In this document: piece after piece, positions 26,100-36,960 of the stretch | How positions within the stretch are numbered: the first letter of the stretch is position 1 | Layout: each line of letters starts with the position of its first letter | DNA from: Axinella damicornis | Taxonomy: Eukaryota > Porifera > Demospongiae > Axinellida > Axinellidae | Assembly: GCA_963931865.1 (NCBI GenBank) | Contig: OZ007505.1 | Span: 7,561,415-7,625,414, forward strand | Length of the DNA: 64,000 nucleotides | Direction: 5' to 3' | Program-made: the position numbers and the translations under genes | Notes under the pieces: model-generated | What the model was told of the DNA's origin: nothing | The model's database searches: none | Seen by the model: only the letters and a program-made list of their open reading frames with translations

Positions 26100-26860
26100 C
26101 TTTGAATGGCAGGTAGATGCTGTCACCTTCGGTGGGCTGACACTGAAGACTAGACTATCACCATGAAGAGGTGTTGTGTTTACATATGTACTATATAGAG
26201 AGCTGACATACCTGAGTAATATAAGGGCTTCCCTTCACAAACCTGGTTCTGATACCAGGTCCCATGCACAGTAGCCCCCTCTCACTTTCTACTCCTTGAA
26301 GAATTCTCCTTCCTCAGAAGCTCTCACAGACTCATTCACTCTTATCCTACACGTCTGGACACTGGGTACATTCACATACCTCCTTGTACAAAGCAGCAAG
26401 CCAGATCTAGAGCTCATGAAGCTCCTTCTATAACACCAAAAGTGAAAACAGCTGTCAGTTAGTTGTATATATGATGATCAAGGTCAGTTATAGCCCAGCT
26501 TAGGCCAGCTAGTGCATGTAGCTATACGCCCAGGCACTCAGAGGGGCTTGGTAGCTAGAATTTTAATCCTTGCCGTGTAGCAAACAGTCTCCATGTAATT
26601 GTTTTCACAGAGACTTCTGCATAGTTATGGAGACTGAACTATACCACATGTTATATATGCTTTCCAAGCCTGCATGTGTCCGAGCTAGGATGGAGTTATT
26701 ATGCCTGACCATCTATTGTTCGATTCATTGTTTTATTCTTGCAGTTCTGGTCACTCTGACAGCAACTGGAGTCAAATCCAAGTGCTAAGCCTCGATCCAA
26801 TTGCAAATGGCCGGTGCCGCTGGCCCTAAAAGTTGGCCAGGTGATGAGACTTGTAAATTA
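26100..26860 (+). pseudogene. Degenerate duplicate of the SKI3 3' exons
   Basis: Segments at 26100-26180, 26270-26440 and 26740-26860 repeat, with many changes and deletions, the SKI3 segments at 23328-23440, 24395-24590 and 25440-25560. Shared landmarks include the exon text gctgacactgaagact, ttctccttcctcagaagctc and cagcaactggagtcaaatcc. The copied last exon stops early. It lies directly after the real gene, so it is a condensed partial tandem duplication and unlikely to be functional. Confidence 0.75.
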
Positions 26861-27094
26861 TGCGGATTATGTTTTTGTAGGCTTCATTGAGAAATTCATT
26901 CTTTTGCGGACTGGCGTTCACCACGTGGCATTGATATTGTGCAGTAAACATAGTGAGTACATTTATGATTTATTGGACACCTATCACACAATCCCTACTA
27001 TTAATATTACCTGATCATGTCACCCAACTAGTATGCATTCCTTTCCATGCAATCTTTACCACCCTGCCCTCCTTGTGTCTCCTTTGTAGATGGT

Positions 27095-27290
27095 AGTCTC
27101 GGTCCCAGACCCAAACCAAACTCAGCATGGATATCATGCAGTACTGGTGCCCAGACCCCACCCCTAGTGGGAAAGAGGGTCTAGGGTCTGGTGACTTTGT
27201 GCAGAAACCTCGGTCTTCATTAGGAAGTCACGCCCAAGTTAGGCAGGAATTTCAGACTGCCAATGAAATCGTAGAAAATTGTTAGTAGCA
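27095..27290. repeat. Interspersed repeat, copy 1 (copy 2 at 56045-56215)
   Basis: Both copies share gtgcccagacccca, ggtctgg..gactttgtgcaga, a cttcatta/cttcgtta AT-rich stretch and gaatttcagactgccaatga. They are probably remains of a transposon whose end resembles TAGTCTGGTGCCCAGACC. Confidence 0.6.
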
Positions 27291-27551
27291 ATAACTTTTA
27301 GAACTTTGGTTATATTTCACGAGTAGGACTTCCAGGACTACACAATCATTAGCTCATTACTGTACTGTCCATGTGATATTGTGGTTATCCTACAGCTATA
27401 TATATAAACTCTACACATGCAGAATTTCCTGTCCATCACGCACTCAGTTTTTATTCGTGCTTTACCACATAACATGATCATGCCAGAATGCCTACACGTA
27501 CAGCAATCATCACAAAATCCATGAATATCATATCAAAGGACAATAATGAGG

Positions 27552-28169
27552 TCAGTGCTCAGTCACAGGGCGCTCCTTCAGCCACTTCGCTATGGCAGGC
27601 AGCTTCTCAACCGACTCTCTGAGCTTCTTCAACGCCGGATACTTGTCCAGAACATTTTCCCCTCCCATTTCCACATAGCCACACATCAGATAGACACCAA
27701 AGTCAGCATACGTAACCTTTGGTCCATAGATCCAGCCACCTGCGGAATTGTTGCTGGCTGCACGCTTCTCCAGTGCTCCGAGGTACCTGGGCACGTGCGT
27801 TTCCCCTATTGCCTTCTTCAGCTCTGCCTTCCGAGTCTCATCCTTTTCGAAGAACCATTGCATAAGTCTCAGTCCCAGGTCATCTACGACATCAATGATA
27901 CTAGCTATGTCGGCATTTTCGAAGGCGTTCGAACCTGCAAGTCCGTGTTGTTCAGCGACATAGCGTTCGATTGGACCGCTTCCGGCTAGCATCTTCCCGT
28001 CCACTTCCAGCACGGGCATGGCACCATATGGAGTTTTGGGCTTGAATTCCGCCCATTGCTCCCCAGTTAGACGTATGTCTTCGTACGGAACTCCTGCCTG
28101 GGCGAATACGAAGCGAATTTGTTCCGCTCTCCCCTTGCTGTTGAAGTAATAGAGCTTGTATGTAGGCAT
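27552..28169 (-). CDS. Sigma-class glutathione S-transferase, pair I, subfamily A (intact)
   Basis: Single-exon 205-aa protein of the sigma class (HPGDS/S-crystallin branch), a cytosolic enzyme conjugating glutathione to electrophiles. The start chosen is [10 protein letters not shown]; the frame stays open 20 codons upstream but without the conserved N-terminus. The thioredoxin-fold N-domain shows Tyr8 as the expected thiolate-activating residue, Trp/Lys of [13 protein letters not shown], cis-Pro in MPVLEVDGK and GSGPIERYVAEQ. The usual Gln of the Gln-Ser glutathione contact is Gly while Ser is kept. The helical C-domain ends [16 protein letters not shown]. It diverges from the frameshifted subfamily B copy 298 bp away. 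Lack of introns is unusual beside its intron-rich neighbours. Confidence 0.95.
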   Translation of the reverse strand: MPTYKLYYFNSKGRAEQIRFVFAQAGVPYEDIRLTGEQWAEFKPKTPYGAMPVLEVDGKMLAGSGPIERYVAEQHGLAGSNAFENADIASIIDVVDDLGLRLMQWFFEKDETRKAELKKAIGETHVPRYLGALEKRAASNNSAGGWIYGPKVTYADFGVYLMCGYVEMGGENVLDKYPALKKLRESVEKLPAIAKWLKERPVTEH

Positions 28170-28467
28170 CTCAGCGGTATGAATACAGAATTTGATCTTT
28201 CTTTGCAAAAACGTGGACGACCGACGCAACAGTAGTACAGCAAAACTGCTATAGCTATATAGCAGGGACCTCTATCAGAAGTGACGTCACTTCCACCTTA
28301 CTAATCTAAATTGACATTCTACACGTAAGCTTACATGCATTTGTAATTAGTGCGCAGCACCAGTGGCGTAGCCAGCCGGCACTCATGTTTCCTCCGAAGG
28401 CAGTGCATAGAGGCGCGGCGCGGAAAATTTTTTTCACCTTAATCCATTAAAGCTAGATGTAGCCAGA
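28170..28467. promoter_or_regulatory. Shared promoter region between divergent GST genes
   Basis: The 298 bp between the two start codons hold a palindromic CRE/AP-1-type site TGACGTCA (28282-28289) and a TATA-like ctatatagc (about 28254-28262). Bidirectional use is inference. Confidence 0.4.
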
Positions 28468-29101
28468 ATGCCTACCTACAAGCTGTATTACCATGACGCC
28501 AGGGCAATGGCGGAACCGATTCGGTTCATCTTCGCCCAAGCAGGAGTGCAGTATGAAGACGTACGATTCGACTATGAAAGCACATGGCCAGAATTTAAGC
28601 CCAAAACTCCGTATGGCGCCCTCCCTGTACTGGAGGTGGACGGGAAGATGGTAGCTGGAAGCGGCCTGATCGCTCGCTACCTAGCTGAGGAATACGGACT
28701 AGCGGGGTCCAACGAATTCGAAAATGCATGGATTGCTGGCATCATAGACGTGTTGAACGATTTCCTTCAGAAAGGGTGGCCTATCAGTCCCTTTGGGGAG
28801 AAAGATGAGGCTCGAAGGGCGGAGCTGAAGAAGGAGTTTGAAGAAAGGCATATGCCTAGCTAGATATTTGGGAGCACTGGAAAAATGTGTGGCAGACAAC
28901 AAGTCACCAGAAGGATGGCTCTATGGTGCAAATGTCACATACGCTGACCTCTGCGCTTGTACGCGGTTCAGTCTGATGGAGCAAGTGATGTTTCCAGGAA
29001 TGCTGGATAACTATCCAGCATTGAAGAAGTTGAAAACATCGGTTGAGAACCTGCCTGCTATTGCAAAGTGGATAAAGGAACGCCCAGAGTCAAAATTCTA
29101 A
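28468..29101 (+). pseudogene. Sigma-class GST, pair I, subfamily B, frameshifted
   Basis: Starts [20 protein letters not shown] and is clean to about residue 130, where cctag is followed by an extra four bases (ctag repeated, about 28857-28864) that cause a stop in MPS*. The remainder, ARYLGALEK... to ERPESKF* at 29101, continues in another frame. One 4-nt duplication is the only lesion seen, so decay is recent. A sequencing or assembly error is possible. Confidence 0.88.
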
Positions 29102-29388
29102 ACTACCGTTGAGCTGAAACATAAATGGTAGTCGAACAATAGATATAATAATCTAAAGTTGAACTATCACTTGAACGATAGCCTCATGTGTATATATGTG
29201 TGCCTTGCATATTACCTATAAGATTTCTGTCTATTTGTAGATTTGTCGTTCGTCACCAGCTGTTTGTACTGTATAGTAGCTATAATGTAAGGTACATTCA
29301 CGTATTAGCAGTAATACCTGCTACTAATGTATCCCTGCATTTCACATGCAACATTTTCATAAACAAAAGAAGAAAGAAGGGTTTGCAT

Positions 29389-29631
29389 AGGTATTTATAT
29401 AATTGGGAGTACTGGAGAAATGCGCAACAGCTCATTAGATGGATGGATCTATGGTACGAAGGTCATGTACACTGACCTCTGCGTTTGTGTGCAGTTGGGT
29501 ACGATGGAGCAAGAGATGTTTCCAGGAATGCTGGATAACTATACCGGTATCCAGCAATGCTGAAAACGTCGGTTGAGAACCTGCCCGCTATTGCAAAGTG
29601 GATAAAGGAACGTCCACAGATACAGTTCTGA
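29389..29631 (+). pseudogene. 3' fragment of a subfamily B GST
   Basis: About 240 bp matching the C-terminal third (ggagtactggagaaatgcgc to aaaggaacgtccacagatac and a TGA at 29629), with small deletions and an inserted tataccgg. It has no N-terminal half. It is directly followed by the retrotransposon. Confidence 0.85.
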
Positions 29632-31362
29632 ACTCAGTTCTGGAAAACAGTAAAAGTTTTGAAGAAGGCATCCAGCCAAATTCCCACCCTGAACAATGGT
29701 TCAATTATTGCTTCCACAAATGTTGACAAGGCCTCAATGCTAAATGAGGTTCTCTCCCAAAATTTCAATTCAACTGTTCCTCCTCTAACTGAAGCTGACT
29801 CCCAGATTTTTTCCATAAACTCCTCAGCAGAACTGCCTGAAAATATTTTCTGCTCAGAGGATGAGGTCCTTGGCCTACTTCTTGCAATTGATACCAGCAA
29901 GGCATCAGGACCAGATGGAATATCCGGAACAATGCTGAAGAACACAGCCCACACAATTTCTCCCCTTGTAACAAGACTGTTCAATTTATCCATCAAAACG
30001 GGAAAAGTACCTCATCAGTGGAAGATTTCTTCCGTTGTACCAATTCCTAAGGCTTCACCAAACACAGATAATCCTCGTAACTATAGACCTATTTCACTTC
30101 TCCCAGTCATCAGCAAGCTATTGGAACGGCATATCCACAGTGTGTTGTACAATCATCTGACAGAAAATAACTTGCTGGCTAAAGATCAATGGGGATTTAC
30201 TGCCGGAAAATCTACTGTGACTGCTCTTATATCCACTTTTAATGAAATTCTCCAGATGCTGGAATCTGGTGCCGACATCGCCCTTGTCTTTTTCGACTTA
30301 CAAAAAGCTTTTGATACAGTACCACATCTACCTCTTCTACAAAAGCTAAGGGATCATGGTTTGAATCCGCACATTCTTCAATGGATCACAAGTTACCTCT
30401 GTGACAGGAAACAATTTGTTGTTGTCGACGGTGCATCCTCTGATACTACTCCTGTAACATCTGGTGTACCCCAGGGCTCGGTTTTAGGTCCACTATTATT
30501 CCTAGTGTATATAAATTGTGCGTGCTCTCTGCCACTTACTAGTAGATCTAAACTAACAATGTATGCGGATGACATCCTGCTTTTCAAGCCCATCTACTGT
30601 CCTGAAGACTATCGATACCTACAACAAGACATTGATGCTATCAATGGATGTACACGAGCTTGTCATCTCAAACTGAATCCATCCAAATGCAAATACATTA
30701 TTGCTTCAAAGAAGAGACACCCCCTTTATCCATCTAGTGGATTGTTCCTGGGTAGCTGTATCATGGAGCAGGTGGACAGCTATCGATACTTAGGAGTTAC
30801 AGTGACTTCTACACTCAACTGGAACGACCACATTCAACATATCTGTAGTAAAGCCAGGAAACTCATTGGTATGTTACATAGACGGTTTTCCAGCTGGGCT
30901 GACACTAATACTTTGAGATGTCTCTATCTGACCTGCATAAGGCCTCATTTAGAATATGCATCTCAACTATGGGACCCATACACAAACAAAGGCATCCAGT
31001 CTCTGGAATCAGTGCAAAAATTTGCATGTAAGGTCTGTCTGCAACAATGGAACCTTGACTATGACAGTATGCTACAACTTTTGAACTTTCCACCACTTTC
31101 CACTCGCCGCAACTTTCTGAAACTTACCACTATGTACAAAATTATCGGCAACTTCTCCTACTTTCCTCCAGGAGTATTTGTACAACATAACTTCCCATAT
31201 AGCACCAACCAACACACTAACTTTAGTAGGCCATTTGCTCGCACACAGTACATGTTTTCATCATTTGTACCTAGTGTCATTACTCTGTGGAATGCTTTAC
31301 CTAATTCTGTTAAGCACGCATCATCTATCTCTGTGTTTAAAAGATTGTTACATTCTATGTAG
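29632..31362 (+). CDS. Reverse transcriptase ORF of the truncated LINE
   Basis: An uninterrupted frame of about 576 codons following the GST fragment TGA in the same frame; no ATG precedes the first conserved block. Reverse transcriptase motifs occur in order: NPRNYRPISLLPVISKLLER, GFTAGKST, the catalytic FFDLQKAFDTVPH, SGVPQGSVLGPLLFLVYIN, the YADDILL box and LNPSKCKYI, then a C-terminal region (YRYLGVTVTSTLNWNDHI, RPHLEYASQLWDPY) typical of jockey/CR1/L2-type elements. All three catalytic Asp residues are present. Length and openness imply recent insertion, but the lost 5' end makes it immobile on its own. Confidence 0.9.
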   Translation, partial: TQFWKTVKVLKKASSQIPTLNNGSIIASTNVDKASMLNEVLSQNFNSTVPPLTEADSQIFSINSSAELPENIFCSEDEVLGLLLAIDTSKASGPDGISGTMLKNTAHTISPLVTRLFNLSIKTGKVPHQWKISSVVPIPKASPNTDNPRNYRPISLLPVISKLLERHIHSVLYNHLTENNLLAKDQWGFTAGKSTVTALISTFNEILQMLESGADIALVFFDLQKAFDTVPHLPLLQKLRDHGLNPHILQWITSYLCDRKQFVVVDGASSDTTPVTSGVPQGSVLGPLLFLVYINCACSLPLTSRSKLTMYADDILLFKPIYCPEDYRYLQQDIDAINGCTRACHLKLNPSKCKYIIASKKRHPLYPSSGLFLGSCIMEQVDSYRYLGVTVTSTLNWNDHIQHICSKARKLIGMLHRRFSSWADTNTLRCLYLTCIRPHLEYASQLWDPYTNKGIQSLESVQKFACKVCLQQWNLDYDSMLQLLNFPPLSTRRNFLKLTTMYKIIGNFSYFPPGVFVQHNFPYSTNQHTNFSRPFARTQYMFSSFVPSVITLWNALPNSVKHASSISVFKRLLHSM

Positions 31363-31478
31363 GTAGGTATATACTGTTTGTTTTCACCTTAAGGCTCATG
31401 TATCACATTAGCATTACTGCTACTCATGTTGCCTTGTGTTTAGCTATAACACGAATTTCATAGAAAAAAAAAAAAAAA
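29632..31478 (+). mobile_element. 5'-truncated non-LTR retrotransposon (jockey/CR1/L2-like)
   Basis: Begins at the end of the GST fragment and closes with an A15 tract at 31464-31478 after about 100 bp of 3' UTR. The apurinic endonuclease part is missing, as expected from incomplete target-primed reverse transcription. No clear target duplication was found. Confidence 0.85.
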
Positions 31479-32166
31479 CTCCGACAGGGAAAAAATTTCA
31501 TGGATAAAAGAGACCGAAAAATATAGTTTTCATCTGATGAAAATAAAAACCATTGATTGTACCTACAAGGATCTCTCCATTTTATACAAAAGCAAATTGT
31601 TCCCAACACGCACATCACACTATCACAGATAGCGAGAAAGCTCAAACTAAGTTGCATGCATGCAATTGAATGGTTCATCAAGTATATAAATTGTTGTCTT
31701 ACTGGGAATGCCTTAACCAAAAAACACCTAATAAGCGGCTCGACCATTCCAGCCCTCCAGATAAGCCTGAATTTTTCAATGTTCTCTAGCTCTAAGAAGA
31801 TGAAGGGTTACTTTGAGATCTCATTGGCAGTAAGTGCAAATCGGTAGATTACACAGACATTTTTTTTTTCACAATGCATGCTAGCAGCTGATCATATACC
31901 ATGTCTGATTCCTTGTTCTCCTTCCACTCCTCGTGTGGTCATCTCCGTGGTCAAGCCCATGTTTGGGCAAATTTTTAGCAGAATTCAGCTATACTGATCT
32001 TGCGTCCTTTGTCATAATAATGTTAGCAGATTCGTGCACAAAGAGCAGCAATCACATATTACAGGCAATGAAGGAGGCTATATAGCTACGTAGGACATCA
32101 TAGCTATATTATTATATGCACCTATATATTGCAAGTGTACATCATAATGTAGCTAATACGGTCAGG
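31479..32166. other. Intergenic, duplicated non-coding sequence
   Basis: 31820-31960 resembles 37270-37420 and weakly 25730-25800 (gattacacagacac, gctagcagctgatcata, cattccttgttctccttccactcctc). 31960-32110 resembles 38690-38840. No gene seen. Confidence 0.6.
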
Positions 32167-32787
32167 TCAGCCTTCAGTTACCGGGCGCTCCTTCAACCAC
32201 TTTGCTATGGCAGGCAGTTTCTCAACGGACTCTCTGAGCTTTTTCAAGGCTGGATACTTGTCCAGATCATAGCCACACATCAGATGATTGATAATATCTA
32301 TGATCCGATAGATACCAAAGTCAGCATATGTAACCTTTGGTCCATAGATCCATCCATCTACTGAATTGTTGCTGGTTGCACGCTTCTCCAGTGTTCCGAG
32401 GTACCTGGGAAAGTGTGTTTCCTCTAATTCTTTTTTCAGCTCTGTCTTCCGAGTCTCATCCTTCTCATAGAAAACTGGAATCAACTTCTGTGCGAGGTCA
32501 TTTACGACATCAATGATACTAGCTATGTCGGCATTTTCGAAGGCGTTCGAACCTGCCAGTCCGTGTTGTTCAGCGACATAGCGTACGATCGGACCGCTTC
32601 CGGCTAGCATCTTCCCGTCCACTTCCAGCACAGGCATGGCACCATACGGAGTTTTGGGCTTGAATTCCGCCCATTGCTCCCCAGTTAGACGTATGTCTTC
32701 GTACGGAACTCCTGCCTGGGCGAATACGAAGCGAGTGTTTTCCGCCCTCCCTTTGACGTTGAAGTAGTAGAGTTTGTAGGTAGGCAT
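32167..32787 (-). CDS. Sigma-class glutathione S-transferase, pair II, subfamily A (intact)
   Basis: Intronless, 206 aa, from [20 protein letters not shown] to WLKERPVTEG. It keeps Tyr8, Trp/Lys in [21 protein letters not shown] and [20 protein letters not shown]. Relative to the pair I A gene it has an altered C-domain loop ([20 protein letters not shown]) and a divergent FYEKDETRKTELKKELEE helix. Its 3' flank and 5' flank are shared with the broken A copy of pair III. The divergent partner begins 1.6 kb away. Confidence 0.95.
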   Translation of the reverse strand: MPTYKLYYFNVKGRAENTRFVFAQAGVPYEDIRLTGEQWAEFKPKTPYGAMPVLEVDGKMLAGSGPIVRYVAEQHGLAGSNAFENADIASIIDVVNDLAQKLIPVFYEKDETRKTELKKELEETHFPRYLGTLEKRATSNNSVDGWIYGPKVTYADFGIYRIIDIINHLMCGYDLDKYPALKKLRESVEKLPAIAKWLKERPVTEG

Positions 32788-34420
32788 TCTGCTTTTGCGT
32801 TTTGATACGTAGCTACATGCGCTAAAACTTAGTCACATGATTTTTGTTAGTTAAGGTAGAGCAAGCCGTGGGCGACGATACCTTTTTACTTCGTTTTACT
32901 TCGACGTGTATATTGGTCCGGCAGGAAGTACACACTTATTAGGTATAGGTACCGGTAACGCGCGCATCTAGAACCGGCCCTGGCCCATAACCCATTGCCC
33001 TACTTCCTGCCGGACCAATATCCAGTTCGTTTTTCGACTTAGCGCGTGGGCCTGGATGCGATGCGCATGCGGTTGCAATATCCGGTTAGCAGCAATCAGC
33101 GCTGCAGCAAACAGATTCATGCAATTTGATTGCAGTTGGCACTGCATGTGTAGAGGCGCGGCACAAGGAAGGTCTAGGGACTGTACGCATTTGCGAGAAA
33201 GCTGCATGTCGACTTCTTTATAATATTATTATCTATGAAACTTCCTTGTGCCTCTACACATGCATGCAGTACCCGAAGTAAAGGTTAATCTACATCCCAC
33301 CCCACTGTGCCGCCTTTGTTCATTATTGGCTTGATATGGGTGAATGCATGCTTATTAGCCCGGTTAACAAGGTTAACCACATGTGGCTTAATATGAGACC
33401 GTCAAAGTTTAATTAATTTTCGTAGCAAGGGTAACAAGGTAACTGGCATGCAACTATACTGGTAACTTGTAGTAATGCCCAACCGATCTGTAATTAAAAT
33501 GCTGACTATGAAGGAGGCTATATAGCTACGGTAGGTACCGATCTGTAAAGCTGAGAGGTACTGTACCTGGAAGTAATTGCAGGTAACTACTGGTAACTTG
33601 AGGTAACTAGAGGTAACTACAAGTAACTATAGAGGTAACTATAGGTAACTGGAGGTAACTAGAGGTAACTAGAGGTAACTAGGGGTAACTAGAGGTAACT
33701 ATAGGGGTAACTGGAGGTAACTACATGTAGTGGTAACTTACAAGTAACTAGAGGTGAACCATCAAAGAAACCAAGAGATGGCATAAAGATATGGCACAAA
33801 TGAATGTGAAGGGAGAGCTAGAGTATTTATGTACATTGTAATATATCACTATGCATTTGTAATTAGTTCATTACTGTTCTTTAATTACCTATAATAATAT
33901 TATATGCACTACTTTTCCCTGGTTAGATTGTTATACTTAGCTATTATATTAACAGGGTACATTTCTATTTAGCATATGCTACTATGTATCCTATGCCTTA
34001 TGCATAAAGTTTCATAGAAAGAAAAAAAAAAGAAAAAAAAAAAAGAAGAGCTTTCAAGTGCTGCGAACTCTCAAATTGGTATCTTAAACTGCGAACTCTC
34101 AAATTGGTATCTTAAACAGGGAGCCATATTCCCTAGGGAACATGGCACCCCCACAGTCCCAAAATCCATGAGGGGGGGTATTATAGGGAATTTGGCATGG
34201 GGGTGCCGCGGATCCCTATGACACCGGTTGAGCCTGTCCAGCGCGTAACACGCGTGCACGTCGACCTGTCATGACCATGTACCACCAGCGGGGATACCGA
34301 AATACCGTGCACTACATGCTAATTAGACTTACTTCCTGTCAACGGGATGTGTAGCAGCCTACCGTAATTACTTCCCTGGACAGCACATGTAGACTCACTG
34401 CTAGCGAGACGTCGCCGATA
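32788..34420. other. Intergenic of GST pair II with inverted and tandem repeats
   Basis: Holds an inverted pair tattggtccggcaggaagta (about 32910) with its complement (about 33000), another at about 33140-33270 (cacaaggaagg / cttccttgtg), a GGTAACTA tandem array at 33570-33770 and A-rich DNA near 34020. No gene seen. Confidence 0.6.
33570..33770. repeat. (AGAGGTAACT)n-like tandem array
   Basis: About 15 loose copies of a 10-bp unit aggtaactag with substitutions. Confidence 0.8.
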
Positions 34421-35055
34421 ATGCCTACCTACAAGCTGTATTACTTTACCGCCAGGGGAGTGGCGGAACCGATTCGTTTCATCTTCGCCCAAGCAGGAGT
34501 GCAGTCACGAAGACGTACGGTTCGATTATGAAATCGCGCACATCATGGCCAGAATTTAAGCCCAAAACGCCGTACGGCGCCCTCCCTGTACTGGAGGTCG
34601 ATGGGAAGATGGTAGCTGGAAGCGGCCCGATCGCTCGCTACCTAGCTGAGGAACACGGACTAGCGGGGTCCAACGCCTTCGAAAATGCTGAGATTGCTGG
34701 CATCGTGGACGTGTTGTTCGATTTCCTAGTGAAATGGAGACCAATCGGTCCCTTCGGCGAGAAAGATGAGGCTCGAAGGGCGGAGCTGAAGAAAGAATTT
34801 GAGGAGAAGGATGTGCCTAGGTATTTGGGAGCACTGGAGAAACGCGCGACAGAGAACAACTCAGCAGATGGATGGATCTATGGTACGAAGGTCACGTACG
34901 CTGACCTCCGCGCTTGTGTGCAGTTGGGTATGATGGAGCAAGTAGTACCAGAAATGCTGGATAACTATCCAACAATGAAAAAGCTGAAAACGTCGGTTGA
35001 AAACCTGCCTGCTATTGCAAAGTGGATAAAGGAACGTCCACAGACACAGTTCTGA
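34421..35055 (+). pseudogene. Sigma-class GST, pair II, subfamily B, frameshifted N-terminus
   Basis: Starts normally ([20 protein letters not shown]), but an extra base after codon 29 (cagtcacgaag against cagtatgaag) and an insertion of about 7 bases near 34535-34545 break the frame, with a stop in between. From 34528 the frame is open to QTQF* and nearly identical to the intact gene at 42316. An N-terminally truncated protein without Tyr8 could be made from the ATG at 34528 but would lack the catalytic half of the glutathione site. Confidence 0.85.
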
Positions 35056-35225
35056 ACTCCAGCTCAGCGGCTAACTCGATACGGTTCAGATTTTAAGTGT
35101 TCGCTTCATGTAGGTATAGATAGATAGATAGATAAGATTTTATTCTTGTGACATGTGCAATATGCACTCAGCCGACACACACGACTTACAAGTCACACAC
35201 ATACATTAATGTTATAAAAGAAACA

Positions 35226-35554
35226 TACCGTATATTGGGTTATTTTCGTTGTTAAAATATTTTCGCGAATGCCTCCAATCGCGAAAATTTATCTCGGTAA
35301 TGTGTCCTATGATGACGCTGTCCTTCAACACTGCCACGGCGTGTCATTCAGTACGGTTTCTTGGTTCTCGGTCACAAACAGCTGCCTCCCAGATCTCCTG
35401 ATACACATGGTAGCCTCGAACGCAGCATTCTCGTTCGTACTCCTCATCGCTATGGCTTGACACGTATTCGCGAGTTTGAGTTCGCGAAAATTTTTCAACA
35501 CGAATAATTATTACGCGAACGTTATTCAACACGAAAATAACCCAATATACGGTA
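35226..35554. mobile_element. MITE with 23-bp terminal repeats and TA target
   Basis: Ends taccgtatattgggttattt.. and its exact complement at 35532-35554. A TA dinucleotide at each edge fits a Tc1/mariner-type target. Internal sub-repeats are rich in cgcgaa. No coding capacity. Confidence 0.82.
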
Positions 35555-35601
35555 CTTCATTAAACCGATGCTATTTACAGTACGTGAAAAGACTACAGTA
35601 C

Positions 35602-36960
35602 TTAGTGAACACCTCTGTTGATGAACATTATGTATAAAAGTTTGGCAATGTGACTGTCCAGATTTGCCTGCTGCACAATTCGAACGAATTTGTCATTGTC
35701 CTTTAACATTGCAAAGCCTGGGTGAGCTTGCTCCATCCGACGCAGCAGAGGGCCCCTAGCTTTCTTCAAACTGGGGCAACCTACACAGAAATGCTGCTCA
35801 TCCTCCACCATGCCTGTATTGCAGGTCTTGCACTTTCTCTCTTCCACAGCTAGGGAGGCAAACATATCTGCCTATCTCAATTTGGAGAGGTGCTGTTCCC
35901 CCTCTCAGGTGAGCCAGCAGGGATCTGTGGGCCTTCACCCTTGTTCTCTCTACGTACCCCTCTGTCTCATTGTAGTCTGACTTGAATGTAACATATGATC
36001 TCAGCTTTGGTTTTGTTGCAACTTCAGCTTTCCAATTCTCTCTTTCAGGCGGAAGAGACAACAGGTGACCAAATGCTTTGCCTCATGGAGTGAGAGGCCA
36101 TCACAGGAACCTTGGCACCACCAGGACTGCAGACCACATTCATTGAGAATTGATTTAACTTCCCATGCCCAGTTCTTTTTGTTATGGTCATCAGCGAGCC
36201 TCTTACACTCATTGTACACTTTCTTTGCAATTCTTTCATTGTCCAACTGAAGCAGATGGATCCAAAACATTACAGTGCTCAGCTGGTGCCTGCGTTTAGT
36301 CGGCATCCAGCACATATCCCCCGAAGCCGCTGCCAAAGGATGTTTCCTACCGACTCCCAGGAAGTACCTGTAAGCTAAGTTCTGCACTTTCTCAATATCT
36401 CTGTTGCCTGCGAATCGTGACCACACAGGTGCCCCATAGTCAAGCACAGGGGCTATCATGGAGTCGAAAAGATTCTTGTATACCCTATGGGATGCACCAC
36501 CAATTTGCCTTAGCTGAGCTACCATCGCGTAGAAGGCTCCTGTAGCTTTTTCAATTTTAGCTTGTACAGTGTCATGGTACGTGGTGAACTCATCTATAAT
36601 TATACCTAAATAGGTACAATGCTTCACAATTGGAATCTGCATCACACATCAGTTAGTGGGAGCGTGGGTTGATGGAAATGCACTACGGCTGACTTGTTGC
36701 TGTTTACACTGATACCCCACACTGAGCACCAATCACCCACTTTCTTCAACAATGCCTGCATTGTTTCTTCATTTTCAGCAAGGATAACGAGATCATCAGC
36801 ATAGAGTAAACAGGATAGCAACGATTCACCAAACTGCACCCCTTCCTGCACAACGGCAATGAAGGCTGGGAGGTCGTTTACGAACAGGTTGAATAGAATT
36901 GGTGACATATAGGTCTTGCATGCAACATTTCTGTATTTTTGAGTCTGACTGAACAAGAAT
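35602..36960 (-). mobile_element. Decayed, 5'-truncated non-LTR retrotransposon, second family
   Basis: On the minus strand: a reverse transcriptase end SPILFNLFVNDL and LLYADDLVILAENEETMQAL (36600-36960), then CTYLGIIIDEFTTY and VLDYGAPVWSRFAG (36000-36640), and a C-terminal knuckle CKTCNTGMVEDEQHFCVGCP (35700-35850). At least two frameshifts separate the blocks. Sequence upstream of the PILF block is absent. It is distinct from the element at 29632. Confidence 0.85.

Noticed and set aside
31557..31847. 96-codon plus-strand ORF after the LINE
   Set aside because: No domain, overlaps duplicated non-coding sequence, and is not kept open in the other copies.
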